Source: Deltaproteobacteria bacterium RIFCSPHIGHO2_02_FULL_40_28
GTDB lineage: Bacteria; UBA10199; 2-12-FULL-40-28
Assembly (NCBI GenBank): GCA_001798135.1
Contig: MGRJ01000020.1
Span: forward strand, 1-64,000
DNA: 64,000 nt
Reading direction: 5' to 3'
Shown: positions 32,076-40,957 of the stretch, piece by piece
Position numbering within the stretch: the first letter of the stretch is position 1
Layout of the letters: each line of letters opens with the position of its first letter
Program-made: the position numbers and the translations under genes
Notes under the pieces: model-generated
Database searches by the model: none
What the model was told of the DNA's origin: nothing
Seen by the model: the letters and a program-made list of their open reading frames with translations, nothing else

Positions 32076-33077
32076 ATGGCCATACCCATATCACAAGGAA
32101 TTAAGGTTTTTAGCTATATCATGAAGCAAAAAATCAAGGGAATAAAACGTTATCCCCTGGTTTTGATGTTAGAGCCCCTGTTTCGCTGTAATTTGGAGTG
32201 CAAGGGTTGTGGCAAAATTCAATATCCTGAAGAAACTCTCAATAAACGGCTTTCCGTTCAAGAATGTTTGGATGCTGCCAACGAATGTGGGGCTCCCATG
32301 GTTTCTATTCCAGGTGGTGAACCTCTCATTCATCCCGAAATTGCTCAAATTGTAGCAGGTTTGGTAAAACAAAAACGTTATATTTACCTTTGTACCAATG
32401 CCATTTTATTGGAACGTAAACTCAATCTTTTTCAACCCTCCCAGTATTTAACTTTTAGTGTGCATTTAGATGGCATTCGTGAAGTGCATGATCGCATGGT
32501 GTGTCGCACGGGGATTTATGATCAAGCAGTAAAAGCCATTCGTGCTGCTAAAGCACAAGGTTTTAGGGTAACTACTAATTCCACCATTTTTGATGGAGAA
32601 AATATAGAAAATGTACGCAAATTTTTTGATGAAGCCATGGAATTAGGAGTTGATGGCATGATGATTTCTCCTGGTTATGCTTATGAGCATGCTCCAGACC
32701 AAGAACATTTTTTCAAACGTGAAAAAACAAAGAATTTTTTCAAACAAGTTTTGGCCTCTCCAAAAAAGACATGGAAGTTTAATCATTCCCCGCTTTTTTT
32801 GGAATTTTTAATGGGGCAGCATAATTACCAATGTACTCCCTGGGGAAATCCAACCCGAAATGTTTTTGGATGGCAAAAGCCCTGTTATCTTTTGGGAGAG
32901 GGGTATGCAAAAACTTTTAAAGAATTAATGAAAGAGACGGAGTGGAAAAACTATGGTACAGGCCGTAATCCCAAGTGTGATGATTGCATGGTGCATTGTG
33001 GATACGAGCCCACAGCTGTTATTGAAACTTTTGCTTCTGTAAGAAACCTTGTTAAAGCTGCCAAAGCTTCTACTTAA
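32076..33077 (+). CDS. hpnH: Adenosyl-hopene transferase HpnH (radical SAM)
   Basis: Radical SAM enzyme of 333 residues that adds the 5'-deoxyadenosyl group to diploptene, the first step towards C35 hopanoids. CxxxCxxC is at Cys38, Cys42 and Cys45 ([17 protein letters not shown]), the SAM GGE motif is [12 protein letters not shown], and the C-terminal Cys set is [15 protein letters not shown] with a preceding PCYLLGEGY. Near-complete agreement with HpnH throughout. No squalene-hopene cyclase or other hpn gene is in the window. A CATAAT 9 nt before the ATG suggests a very short leader. Confidence 0.93.
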   Translation: MAIPISQGIKVFSYIMKQKIKGIKRYPLVLMLEPLFRCNLECKGCGKIQYPEETLNKRLSVQECLDAANECGAPMVSIPGGEPLIHPEIAQIVAGLVKQKRYIYLCTNAILLERKLNLFQPSQYLTFSVHLDGIREVHDRMVCRTGIYDQAVKAIRAAKAQGFRVTTNSTIFDGENIENVRKFFDEAMELGVDGMMISPGYAYEHAPDQEHFFKREKTKNFFKQVLASPKKTWKFNHSPLFLEFLMGQHNYQCTPWGNPTRNVFGWQKPCYLLGEGYAKTFKELMKETEWKNYGTGRNPKCDDCMVHCGYEPTAVIETFASVRNLVKAAKAST

Positions 33078-33081
33078 TTTG

Positions 33082-34374
33082 ATGCAAAAAATTCAAACTT
33101 CACAAAAACTTTTTAGCCAAGCCCAAAAACATTTGGTAGGTGGGGTTAATTCGCCTGTGCGTGCTTTTAAAGCTGTGGGAGGTAATCCACTTTTTATTGT
33201 GCGCGCCAAGGGTTCCAGGGTTTGGGATGCCGATGGAAATGAATACATCGATTATGTGGGAAGTTGGGGGCCCGCCATTTTAGGTCATGCAGATTCTTTT
33301 GTATTAAATGCTTTAAATCAAGTGATGAAAAATGGAACTAGTTTTGGGGCTCCCACCACCTTGGAAATTGAATTGGCTCTCGAGGTTAAAAAGGCTTATC
33401 CCTCCATTGATCTCATTCGTTTTGTTAATTCAGGAACCGAAAGTTCCATGGCAGCTATTCGTTTAGCTCGTGGATTTACCGCAAAAAATAAAATCATTAA
33501 ATTTGAGGGCTGTTACCATGGTCATGGTGATTCGCTACTTGTAAAAGCTGGTTCGGGGGCGCAAACTCTTGGTATTCCAGATAGTGCTGGGGTTCCTTCT
33601 GAATTTGCTGCTTTAACTTTGGTTGCCAATTATAACGATATTCAGTCTGTTAAAAATATTTTTCAAAAAAATAAAAACGAAGTAGCCTGTGTGATTATAG
33701 AACCCATTATGGGGAATATGGGTTGTATCTTGCCTCAACCTCACTTTTTAAAAGAATTAATCAACGTGGCTCACGAAAATCACTCCCTTGTTATTTTTGA
33801 TGAAGTGATGACTGGTTTTCGTGTGGCTTTTGGGGGAGCGCAGGAATTGTTCAACTTGCAAGCTGATATTACTTGTTTAGGTAAAATTATTGGTGGTGGT
33901 TTGCCTGTAGGAGCTTATGGGGGACGACGAGAAATAATGGAATATGTGGCGCCTCTTGGGCCCGTGTATCAAGCAGGAACTCTTTCGGGCAATCCCCTGG
34001 CCATGGCGGCAGGCCTTGTTACTTTAAAAAAATTACAGGAAAAAGATGTTTATAAAAAGTTGGAAGAAAAAGGGCATTTTTTAGAAGAAGGAATTAAATC
34101 AGCAGCACGTGAGGTAGGAATTTCCCTTCAATTGAATCGTGTTGGTTCAATGTTCTCTGTCTTTTTTTCAGATAAACCTGTACTGGATGCTGCGGGCGCT
34201 CTTTGTTCAAACACCAAAAATTTCAGCACCTTTTTTCACACCTTGCTCGATAATGGAATTTACACAGCTCCCTCAGCTTTTGAGGCTGGGTTTATTTCGT
34301 TAGCTCATACTGTAGAGGATTTGGAGAAAACCATTCAAGCTTATAAACAAGCAATTCTTAAAATTCATGAATGA
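33082..34374 (+). CDS. hemL: Glutamate-1-semialdehyde 2,1-aminomutase
   Basis: PLP enzyme of 430 residues forming 5-aminolevulinate in the C5 tetrapyrrole pathway. [18 protein letters not shown] is the signature start, [17 protein letters not shown] and [16 protein letters not shown] bind PLP, and the Schiff-base Lys is in [17 protein letters not shown]. The ATG at 33082, 4 bp after the hpnH stop, fits the family start better than the in-frame ATG inside hpnH. Its 3' end overlaps the convergent PIN toxin gene by 17 bp. Confidence 0.96.
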   Translation: MQKIQTSQKLFSQAQKHLVGGVNSPVRAFKAVGGNPLFIVRAKGSRVWDADGNEYIDYVGSWGPAILGHADSFVLNALNQVMKNGTSFGAPTTLEIELALEVKKAYPSIDLIRFVNSGTESSMAAIRLARGFTAKNKIIKFEGCYHGHGDSLLVKAGSGAQTLGIPDSAGVPSEFAALTLVANYNDIQSVKNIFQKNKNEVACVIIEPIMGNMGCILPQPHFLKELINVAHENHSLVIFDEVMTGFRVAFGGAQELFNLQADITCLGKIIGGGLPVGAYGGRREIMEYVAPLGPVYQAGTLSGNPLAMAAGLVTLKKLQEKDVYKKLEEKGHFLEEGIKSAAREVGISLQLNRVGSMFSVFFSDKPVLDAAGALCSNTKNFSTFFHTLLDNGIYTAPSAFEAGFISLAHTVEDLEKTIQAYKQAILKIHE

Positions 34375-34771
34375 CTAATGAAACACCGGTGATGGCTAAA
34401 TGATGATCGGTAGACCAGCAAGATTTAATTTTGTGTTGATCCATCAGAAAAAGCCCTAAGGAATCAGCTAAGGTTAGGGTTTGGTCAGAATATTTTCGAA
34501 TATACTTTGCTGCCTTTTCCATTTCTGTTTTCCCTATAGCTTTTATGGATAGGGGTTTTAATTCTTCGATAAAGTTTAAAAATTGCATGGCTCGTGTTCC
34601 ATCGTAGCGTTTAAGAAACCATGCATGCCCTTCAGCAATGACGAGTGGCGAGGTAATAAGCGAGGGTGGATCAGAAAATAAGCGAGCAAACAAAGTGTGG
34701 TGAGTATCGGATCGATCTAGGAACGCAATAAGTGCTGAGGTATCGACGTAGCTTTCAATCTTTTTGGCCAT
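34358..34771 (-). CDS. PIN-domain toxin of a toxin-antitoxin pair
   Basis: PIN-domain protein of 137 residues. Acidic residues are in [23 protein letters not shown] and [10 protein letters not shown], and [12 protein letters not shown] is the fourth motif. The family acts as a site-specific RNase. I place the start at the [15 protein letters not shown] (34771), which overlaps the antitoxin gene by 17 bp. Its stop overlaps hemL by 17 bp, so a transcript of one strand covers the end of the other. Confidence 0.88.
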   Translation of the reverse strand: MAKKIESYVDTSALIAFLDRSDTHHTLFARLFSDPPSLITSPLVIAEGHAWFLKRYDGTRAMQFLNFIEELKPLSIKAIGKTEMEKAAKYIRKYSDQTLTLADSLGLFLMDQHKIKSCWSTDHHLAITGVSLVIHEF

Positions 34772-34979
34772 AAATGATATTATCGATATTTTGACTAGAG
34801 CAAGAATTGCCTGACTCCACAAAGCCAACAAATTTCATCCAGGGTTTGTTTTTAGAAATGGGTAAAAAATTTCGGAGTGATCGACGAAGGAGTTCTGCTA
34901 AGGATAACCCCTGGCGTTTAGCCTCAATTTTAGCCATTTGATATTCTTCTTTATTCAAACTTATTTGTGTTCTCATCAT
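34755..34979 (-). CDS. Ribbon-helix-helix (CopG-like) antitoxin
   Basis: Antitoxin of 74 residues starting MMRTQISLNKEEYQMAKIEAKRQGLSLAELLRRSLRNFL. The RTQISL strand and the two following helices are the RHH DNA-binding fold. The C-terminal part ([20 protein letters not shown]) would contact the toxin. The ATG at 34979 is used because the promoter ends 9 nt upstream; translation from 34976 is equally possible. An upstream ATG at 35057 would put the promoter inside the gene. Confidence 0.85.
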   Translation of the reverse strand: MMRTQISLNKEEYQMAKIEAKRQGLSLAELLRRSLRNFLPISKNKPWMKFVGFVESGNSCSSQNIDNIIYGQKD

Positions 34980-34981
34980 GG

Positions 34982-35017
34982 TGATAACATTATATATAAA
35001 AATGTTATCATAGTCAA
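34982..35017 (-). promoter_or_regulatory. Promoter and operator of the RHH-PIN toxin-antitoxin pair
   Basis: On the minus strand TTGACT (35017-35012), a 17-nt spacer and a perfect TATAAT (34994-34989) end 9 nt before the first ATG. A perfect inverted repeat TGATAACAT/ATGTTATCA (34982-34990 and 35002-35010, 11-nt spacer) covers the spacer and -10, a good autorepression site. Confidence 0.75.
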
Positions 35018-35101
35018 TATTTTTAAGGCCCTTTACATTAAACGGGAAATGCTTCAAGGGTGTGGGTATTAGGAAGCATGGATTATTGTAACGATTTAAT
35101 T

Positions 35102-37798
35102 TTATAGTGCAATGAGAGGAGCAAATCCCATTGAGGCATCTAACCCCACTCCTGCAATCATAATACGTCCCATGGCATCAAAAGCTAGTCCGCCACCTAG
35201 GGCCGGGGCTCCACTCCATCCATTATTTGTTGCAGCAGCAATGCCTAAACCTACTCCCAATTGGTTGGGAACCACTTCATAAAATACTCCTCCTCTAGCA
35301 GAAGCATAGGCATAAAGAGGGAGAGCTGCTGTAACGGGGTTCATAAGGCCTGCAAGCATATCAGAGGGTTGTTTGCCTACTCTCACTCCAGTTTCCAATT
35401 GGCTTTTAAAATAAAGTTTTCCATTGGGGACTAAATTTTTTCGATGAGTGGCCGATATATTTACACCCGCATAAACCCCACCACTAAAAGAAATCCCAGG
35501 GCCTGCTGTTATTTTTACAATGGTGTTGGTGTTGGGATTGTACATAATGCCTACATAGGGTTGATTCCATAATTCACGAGCCGATATAATACCTTGTAAA
35601 TTATATCCTGCTAAAACACTCCAATCTGATGTGGGGCTTCCAATGGGATGAGTAAATTCAAAACCCAAATTTGCTGCTTGATAGGAATTATTTGCAAAAC
35701 CCAAATTAACTGCCGAATTCAAGGTAAGTGAATCTCCAGCCTTATTGAGGTAGGGCATAGTATAACCCACTCCTGCATTCAAAGCAGGGGCTAAAGGAAT
35801 TCCACTCACACCTGCACTTGTCAGTAAATTGTGCCCATTCATGAAGCGAGTGGTAGCACCTCCATAAGGAGAGGCACCTGTGGCACCACCATCTATGCCA
35901 AATTCCGGAGATATGAGGATACCATCCCTGGCTAATTTAACTTTAATGATGACATCTCCAGGGCGTTTTTTATCGGGAACAATATCCCAAACAATCTGTA
36001 CTGGAAAATTTCCTCCAGGTTTACTTTCAGCTTTGCGGTCAATACGATTATGGTCGCTCCAATCTGGAAGCCCAGAGCGCTCTAATTGATCAAGTTGGTA
36101 GTCGATAATGGTAGAGTAACCTGTTGTTCTGTTGCCAATAGCTAAAATGGTATTAGCAACATCTGTATGTTTGTAATACCTTCCTTCAAAATCCAATCTT
36201 TTGCGGAGCATTTTTTCTCCACCCTGGGTATAAAACCAATCTTGTAATTGGGCATAAGCTGCTGGGTTGTCTTCTTTTCCATAAAATTCAAAATCAATTT
36301 TTGAAATTTTTGCAAAATGAAGATTGGTTAATCCACTTGGAGTAGGACGGCCAATAACGAGTTTTTGATTATCATAAGAGAGATCAACGGCTCTAGCATC
36401 CATAGCTTCATCTGTTTCAGGATCTATTTCTACCCCTGATTTTAAAAGATAACCTTCTTCAAGTTGGTAATATTGGTCTAACTTGGCAAGACCCCGATTG
36501 ATGGATTTATTTGTATACTGAGGTTGTTTGCGCCCAGGTTTATGGTTTTTAAACCAATGTTCCAATCGATGAGGATTAAGTTGTATATCTGAACGCAGTT
36601 CAATTTTTTTGGGCATGGGAATCAAAATATAATTGAGATGAAGAGTAGATCCATCGGCCCAAGGTTTTCCACCAGGTTGAACATAGTATGAATGTCCATC
36701 CAGTTGTCCTTTATTAAAGTAGGCAACAAGATCTTGTTCGAGTTCTTTTATGTTTCTTTCGTTTAAAGGGTAACGAATTTTTATTTCCTTAGATGCTGGA
36801 TTAAACGAAATATTTTTAACGGGGTGTCCATCCTTATCTGCAATGGTTGCATCAAGTGTAACAGAGAGATATTGGGGTTTGCAAAGAACTGGAATTACAA
36901 GTTCGTTGTGGTCGTTAATTTCCGGGGTTCCTAAACCTGCAAAATGCTCAAACTTTTTATTTTTCTTAAAATAACTTTGTAATTTTGATATTCCTTTTTC
37001 AATGTTCTTTTGAGAATAAGGGTAATCAAAAAAACTAAGAATTTTTTTTGTTAATTGATCTCGAATTTCTTGATTGGCATAGGGCAGGCCTTCATCATCT
37101 GTAATCAAGGGAACAATTCCTTCCACAGGGGGGCTTATTTTATAAACAACGGTTACTTTTCCTTCTTCATCAAACTTAATATCAATGGGTAGAACATTGA
37201 CGGTATTTTTAAAAAGAGATTGGGCTATGTTTTTAAAAATACCTTCGAGTTGAGCAAACTCTTCAGCGGAAATCACACCATCTTTTCCAACAATCTTTTC
37301 TGTTTTTTTGCGGATGGTTTTTTCTAAATGTTCAAGACGTTGTGATGTTTCTTTTGAAGGACGCCACTCATTTTTTAAGTGAGGTCCTTCAACAGAACTA
37401 AAAGAATATCCCCATTCAAACTTGGTTCCTCCATAAGAAAAATTGGAAGAATCTTGTTCATTTTTCCAAAGTAGTTTGGCTTGAGTTGTTTTTTTAAGTC
37501 CTTTTTCAGGGCTAGAATGGATAAGGGTTAATTCATGAGGAAGTTGTTTAAGATCTATTGTTGGATCAAGCCAGGCAATGTAGCGATAATTTTGGTTATG
37601 AATGGTTTGCTCAAAAATAATTTCATCAAAGAAGGGTTTATCAAATTGAGTGAAAAAATCTTTGGGCTTTATACTGGCATCAACTATTTCAAAGTGATCA
37701 AGAGGAATAAACTCCGATCCATTTTGAATGGCCGATTGAACAGGAATATCTTCAGAGGTGTTATCACCACGAACAGAATTGAGAACAAAGTGAACCAT
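35102..37798 (-). CDS. Large Omp85/BamA-like outer-membrane protein, tentative
   Basis: Protein of 898 residues. The middle (about 190-620) has several POTRA-like units, with repeats such as NKSINRGLAKLDQYYQLEEGYLL, SQKNIEKGISKLQSYFKKNKKF and NERNIKELEQDLVAYFNKGQL. From about 640 the chain is Gly-rich with alternating strands (GVGYTMPYLNKAGDSLTLNSAVNLGFANNSY, YAGVNISATHRKN, GVGLGIAAATNNGW), as in a beta barrel. The last residue is Leu, not the usual aromatic. No signal peptide is visible at the N-terminus (MVHFVLNSVRGDNTS), which is odd for an outer-membrane protein. A wrong or lost 5' end, or an entirely different role, is possible. Confidence 0.5.
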   Translation of the reverse strand: MVHFVLNSVRGDNTSEDIPVQSAIQNGSEFIPLDHFEIVDASIKPKDFFTQFDKPFFDEIIFEQTIHNQNYRYIAWLDPTIDLKQLPHELTLIHSSPEKGLKKTTQAKLLWKNEQDSSNFSYGGTKFEWGYSFSSVEGPHLKNEWRPSKETSQRLEHLEKTIRKKTEKIVGKDGVISAEEFAQLEGIFKNIAQSLFKNTVNVLPIDIKFDEEGKVTVVYKISPPVEGIVPLITDDEGLPYANQEIRDQLTKKILSFFDYPYSQKNIEKGISKLQSYFKKNKKFEHFAGLGTPEINDHNELVIPVLCKPQYLSVTLDATIADKDGHPVKNISFNPASKEIKIRYPLNERNIKELEQDLVAYFNKGQLDGHSYYVQPGGKPWADGSTLHLNYILIPMPKKIELRSDIQLNPHRLEHWFKNHKPGRKQPQYTNKSINRGLAKLDQYYQLEEGYLLKSGVEIDPETDEAMDARAVDLSYDNQKLVIGRPTPSGLTNLHFAKISKIDFEFYGKEDNPAAYAQLQDWFYTQGGEKMLRKRLDFEGRYYKHTDVANTILAIGNRTTGYSTIIDYQLDQLERSGLPDWSDHNRIDRKAESKPGGNFPVQIVWDIVPDKKRPGDVIIKVKLARDGILISPEFGIDGGATGASPYGGATTRFMNGHNLLTSAGVSGIPLAPALNAGVGYTMPYLNKAGDSLTLNSAVNLGFANNSYQAANLGFEFTHPIGSPTSDWSVLAGYNLQGIISARELWNQPYVGIMYNPNTNTIVKITAGPGISFSGGVYAGVNISATHRKNLVPNGKLYFKSQLETGVRVGKQPSDMLAGLMNPVTAALPLYAYASARGGVFYEVVPNQLGVGLGIAAATNNGWSGAPALGGGLAFDAMGRIMIAGVGLDASMGFAPLIAL

Positions 37799-37925
37799 AC
37801 TTTATTCCCCATGTCCCTCTTCTGTTTAATTATCGGGCATTATTAGAAAAGATCTTCTCTATTGGTAATGAATTTGGGTACAGGCTGTATTCAAAGTAAA
37901 CCGACCAAAACTAATCATATTACCG

Positions 37926-37968
37926 AATAGTCTTGACTAAAAATAAAGATAGTGCATAATAGTCTTGA
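37926..37968 (+). promoter_or_regulatory. Promoter with direct repeats before the second DUF4143 ATPase gene
   Basis: TTGACT (37933-37938), a 16-nt spacer and CATAAT (37955-37960) lie 7 nt before the ATG, so the message would be leaderless. The 11-mer AATAGTCTTGA occurs at 37926-37936, over the -35, and again at 37958-37968, over the -10 and start, 32 bp apart. Confidence 0.65.
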
Positions 37969-39086
37969 TGTTTCGTAAAAGACGCCAGGCCATATTAAAA
38001 GATCTCACAAAAAAAATGGTGTTTTTAACAGGTCCCAGGCAGGTGGGAAAAACCTGGCTTGCCTTGGATATTTCCAAGGACTTTAAAAAACCAACCTATC
38101 TTAGTTTTGATAATCCAGACCATAGACAAGTGCTTAAAGGAAGAGAATGGCTGCCAGATACCGATCTTCTCGTTCTGGATGAAATTCATAAAATGCGTGG
38201 ATGGAAAAATTACCTGAAAGGAGTTTATGACACGAAACCAGAGAGTTTGAGTATCTTAGTTACAGGGAGTGCTCGCCTGGAAACTTTTCGTCAGGCAGGA
38301 GATTCTCTGGCTGGAAGATTTTTTGTTCATCATCTCATGCCTTTTTGTTTAAACGAACTCCCCAATTCTACGTTGGAGGATCAACAAAAATTGATTGAAT
38401 GTGGAGGATTTCCAGAGCCATTTTTAGCTCCCAATCAAGAAGAGGCCAGTCGCTGGCAGTCTTTGTATTTTGATAGTTTAATGCGAGAAGAAATTTTTGA
38501 ATTCCAACGAATTTTCGAGTTAAAAGCGATAAGGCTTATTCTAGAGCGTTTACAAAGAAATGTTGGGAGCCCTGTTTCCTATCAATCTCTGGCAGAAGAT
38601 GTGCAAATATCACCACAAACGGTTAAACGGTATATTCAGATCTTAGAGGATCTTTATATTATTTTTCGTGTTATTCCTTATTCTCAAAATATTGCCAGAT
38701 CTTTACTCAAAGAACCCAAAATTTATTTTTACAATACTGGTTTTGTAGTGGGAGATATTGGTGCCCATCTTGAAAATTTTGTTGCTGTTAGTCTTTTAAC
38801 TCACCTGTTTGAAAAAAGTGATTTACTGGGTGACAAAACTCAATTGGCCAATTTGCGAACAAAGGAAAAAAAGGAAGTTGATTTTTGTTTGGTTGTAGGA
38901 AATAAAATCAAAGAGTTAATCGAATGCAAACTAACCGATGATCAGCTAGCCCCTTCTCTCCGATATTTTTGCAACAAATACCATTTGAAAGGAACTCAAC
39001 TTGTTAAGACCCCCCGCATTGAAAAACAGGTAGAATCCATCCAAATAAGGGCTAGTTTTCATTATTTGAAAGGCCTTGGATCATAA
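37968..39086 (+). CDS. AAA ATPase with C-terminal DUF4143/PD-(D/E)XK-like domain (second copy)
   Basis: ATPase of 372 residues. Walker A is GPRQVGKTWLAL near 22-33, Walker B is LLVLDEIHKM, and the arginine-sensor-like region is TGSARLETFRQAGDSLAGR. A winged helix (SLAEDVQISPQTVKRYIQILEDLYIIFRV) precedes the DUF4143 end, with EVDFCLV and ELIECK forming the nuclease-like motif. It is a different subgroup from the copy at 26974, and the two are not close paralogues by eye. No Shine-Dalgarno is present. Confidence 0.88.
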   Translation: MFRKRRQAILKDLTKKMVFLTGPRQVGKTWLALDISKDFKKPTYLSFDNPDHRQVLKGREWLPDTDLLVLDEIHKMRGWKNYLKGVYDTKPESLSILVTGSARLETFRQAGDSLAGRFFVHHLMPFCLNELPNSTLEDQQKLIECGGFPEPFLAPNQEEASRWQSLYFDSLMREEIFEFQRIFELKAIRLILERLQRNVGSPVSYQSLAEDVQISPQTVKRYIQILEDLYIIFRVIPYSQNIARSLLKEPKIYFYNTGFVVGDIGAHLENFVAVSLLTHLFEKSDLLGDKTQLANLRTKEKKEVDFCLVVGNKIKELIECKLTDDQLAPSLRYFCNKYHLKGTQLVKTPRIEKQVESIQIRASFHYLKGLGS

Positions 39087-39154
39087 ATGGGATCATTTGA
39101 CTTAACCCTTTTTAATGTGTTAACACCTCCACAGTTTTGGAAAAGAAACCATTC

Positions 39155-39373
39155 ATGAAAGATTCGGCCTGGGTTGGCTGGGGCATCTATGGGGCTGTTG
39201 GTTTTCAACTAGCAGCTTGTGTTGTTGGCGGATTGTACCTGGGTTCTAAGGTGGATGATTACTTTCAAACCAAGCCTTGGTTGGCCTTGGTGGGTTTAAC
39301 TCTCGGGGGTATTACCGGATTTTATAATTTGTTCCGGATATTAAAGTACACTACTAAAGGAGAAGAAGAATGA
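39155..39373 (+). CDS. AtpZ/AtpI-type small membrane protein
   Basis: Protein of 72 residues with two membrane helices and the AtpZ/Atp1 pattern (WGIYGAVGFQLAACVVGGLYLGSKVDDYF, then PWLALVGLTLGGITGFYNLFRIL). These proteins sit at the head of Fo operons, where they aid c-ring assembly or Mg2+/Ca2+ uptake. The ATG at 39155 is used; the upstream TTG is less likely. The stop overlaps the next gene by 4 bp. Confidence 0.82.
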   Translation: MKDSAWVGWGIYGAVGFQLAACVVGGLYLGSKVDDYFQTKPWLALVGLTLGGITGFYNLFRILKYTTKGEEE

Positions 39374-39756
39374 ATCAACTATCAACCTTCCAAGGGCCCG
39401 AGTTTTGGCCTATTCAAACCATCGAACGCATCACCATTGGTATTTCTCTTGTTTTACTCACTCTTGGATTATTTTTATGGCCTACTATGGATGTTTTTGG
39501 GGGGCTTTTGGGTGGTACCTTGGTGGCCTTGATTAATTTTCGTTTTATTAAAAAAACCGTTGAAAAAATCCTGGTTGATGACGGCAAAAACAAATCCCGT
39601 AATGGATTGCGGTTTTTAGTAAAAATGATTTTGCTCATTGCTGTTGTAGGTACCCTTCTTTTGGTTATTAATGTTTCGGCTCTTGCTTTTTTATGTGGTT
39701 TTTCTTCTTTAGTGCTTGCTATTTTTTGTGAAGGAGTTAAATCACTCTTTTTTTAA
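39370..39756 (+). CDS. atpI: ATP synthase subunit I
   Basis: Protein of 128 residues with four membrane helices (two pairs). It belongs to the AtpI family that assists c-ring assembly. GGTLVALINFRFIKKTVEKI and FLVKMILLIAVVG are the most typical parts. AGGAG lies just before its start. It lies between atpZ and atpB. Confidence 0.8.
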   Translation: MNQLSTFQGPEFWPIQTIERITIGISLVLLTLGLFLWPTMDVFGGLLGGTLVALINFRFIKKTVEKILVDDGKNKSRNGLRFLVKMILLIAVVGTLLLVINVSALAFLCGFSSLVLAIFCEGVKSLFF

Positions 39757-39765
39757 AGGATACCT

Positions 39766-40464
39766 ATGCACGATTTTACTTGGTTTGGTTGGATTTCTAA
39801 TTTTGTTAATCATGGTAACATTCATCTGTTTTCTGCAGGTCTTATCTCACTTGTGATTTTAATTTTAGCCTTCGTTTATCAATTAAAACTTAAAACCATC
39901 GAAGAAGAATTAATTCCCGAAGCAGGTTTTAGTTTTAAAAATGTTATTCAATCAGTTGTTGAGTTTGTTTTAAATTTAATGGAAGGCATTATTGGTCATG
40001 ATGCTAAAAAATATTTTCCTCTCATTGGAGCTCTTTTCATTTACATTTTTTTAAATAATATTTTGGGATTAATTCCTGGTTTTTTGCCAGCAACCGATAA
40101 TGTAAATACCAACTATGCTTGTTCCATCATTGTTTTCTTATACTACAATTACATGGGAATTAAGGCACATGGCTTAAAAAATTATTTGGGTCATTTTATG
40201 GGACCCATTATTTGGCTTGCTCCTTTGATGGTTGTGATTGAATTGATTAGTCACTTAGTGAGACCGGTATCTTTAGGGGTAAGGCTTTTTGGCAACATTT
40301 ATGGGGATCACGTGGTTTTAGGAATTTTTTCAGATTTGGTGCCGTTGGTGGTGCCTGTTATTTTTCTGTTTTTGGGACTTTTTGTCAGCTTCATCCAAGC
40401 CTTCGTTTTTTCGCTGCTGTCTACCGTTTATATTGGTTTGGCAGTAGCCCACGAAGAACACTGA
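39766..40464 (+). CDS. atpB: ATP synthase subunit a
   Basis: Fo stator protein of 232 residues with about five or six helices. The essential Arg is in the conserved LVRPVSLGVRLFGNIYGDHVV, and the last helix ends VFSLLSTVYIGLAVAHEEH. Half-channels of subunit a pass ions to the c ring. The start lies 9 bp after atpI with AAAGGA before the ATG. Confidence 0.93.
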   Translation: MHDFTWFGWISNFVNHGNIHLFSAGLISLVILILAFVYQLKLKTIEEELIPEAGFSFKNVIQSVVEFVLNLMEGIIGHDAKKYFPLIGALFIYIFLNNILGLIPGFLPATDNVNTNYACSIIVFLYYNYMGIKAHGLKNYLGHFMGPIIWLAPLMVVIELISHLVRPVSLGVRLFGNIYGDHVVLGIFSDLVPLVVPVIFLFLGLFVSFIQAFVFSLLSTVYIGLAVAHEEH

Positions 40465-40599
40465 CTGATTGTTCGTTTTAAAAATGTAAAACGAAAGATC
40501 TTCGGTATTAAATTCAACCTCCAAGGGGGCGGGATTTACCGACAGTGAGGATGAAGAAAAAAAGTTTCACTTTAAAAACAATTCATGAGGAGAAATATA

Positions 40600-40932
40600 A
40601 TGAAAAAAACACTCACAGGTCTTGTAACTTTTATTTTTACCCTTTTTTGCGGGTTAGCCCAAGCTGCCGAAGGTGGTACTGTTCCAGAACGCGCCATTGT
40701 TGGTTTAGCCATTGGTGCTGGTATTGCCATTGGCTTGGCTGCTTTTGGTGGTGCGCTTGGTCAGGGTAAGGCTTCGGCCTCAGCTTTGGAAGGTATTGCC
40801 CGTAATCCAGGTGCTGCCAACAAGGTTCAAACACCCATGATCATTGGCTTAGCTTTGATCGAATCACTAGTTATTTACGCATTGGTGATCGCTTTCTTGC
40901 TTCAAGGGAAAATCGATACCTTGTTGCATTAA
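40600..40932 (+). CDS. atpE: ATP synthase subunit c
   Basis: Protein of 110 residues: an N-terminal signal-like helix (MKKTLTGLVTFIFTLFCGLAQAAE), then the two-helix hairpin. Helix 1 has Gln55 in GALGQGKASASALEGIARNPGA; helix 2 has Glu88, Ser89 and Tyr93 in ALIESLVIYALVIAFLL. Q, E-S and Y are the residues that coordinate Na+ in Ilyobacter-type c subunits. Only the Thr next to Ser is replaced, by Leu90. Thus Na+ coupling is possible but not certain. AGGAG (40588-40592) precedes the ATG at 40600. Confidence 0.93.
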   Translation: MKKTLTGLVTFIFTLFCGLAQAAEGGTVPERAIVGLAIGAGIAIGLAAFGGALGQGKASASALEGIARNPGAANKVQTPMIIGLALIESLVIYALVIAFLLQGKIDTLLH

Positions 40933-40951
40933 AAATCGGTGATGTTATAGC
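40924..40951 (+). promoter_or_regulatory. Probable promoter of the dNK-panB-panC operon
   Basis: TTGCAT (40924-40929), a 16-nt spacer and an extended -10, TGT plus TATAGC (40946-40951), end 6 nt before the ATG. The -35 overlaps the end of atpE. The message would be leaderless. Confidence 0.45.
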
Positions 40952-40957
40952 TTTTCC

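Noticed and set aside
40465-40599. Small RNA or riboswitch between atpB and atpE
   Set aside because: Only a weak 6-bp CGTTTT/AAAACG hairpin is seen; no known motif.
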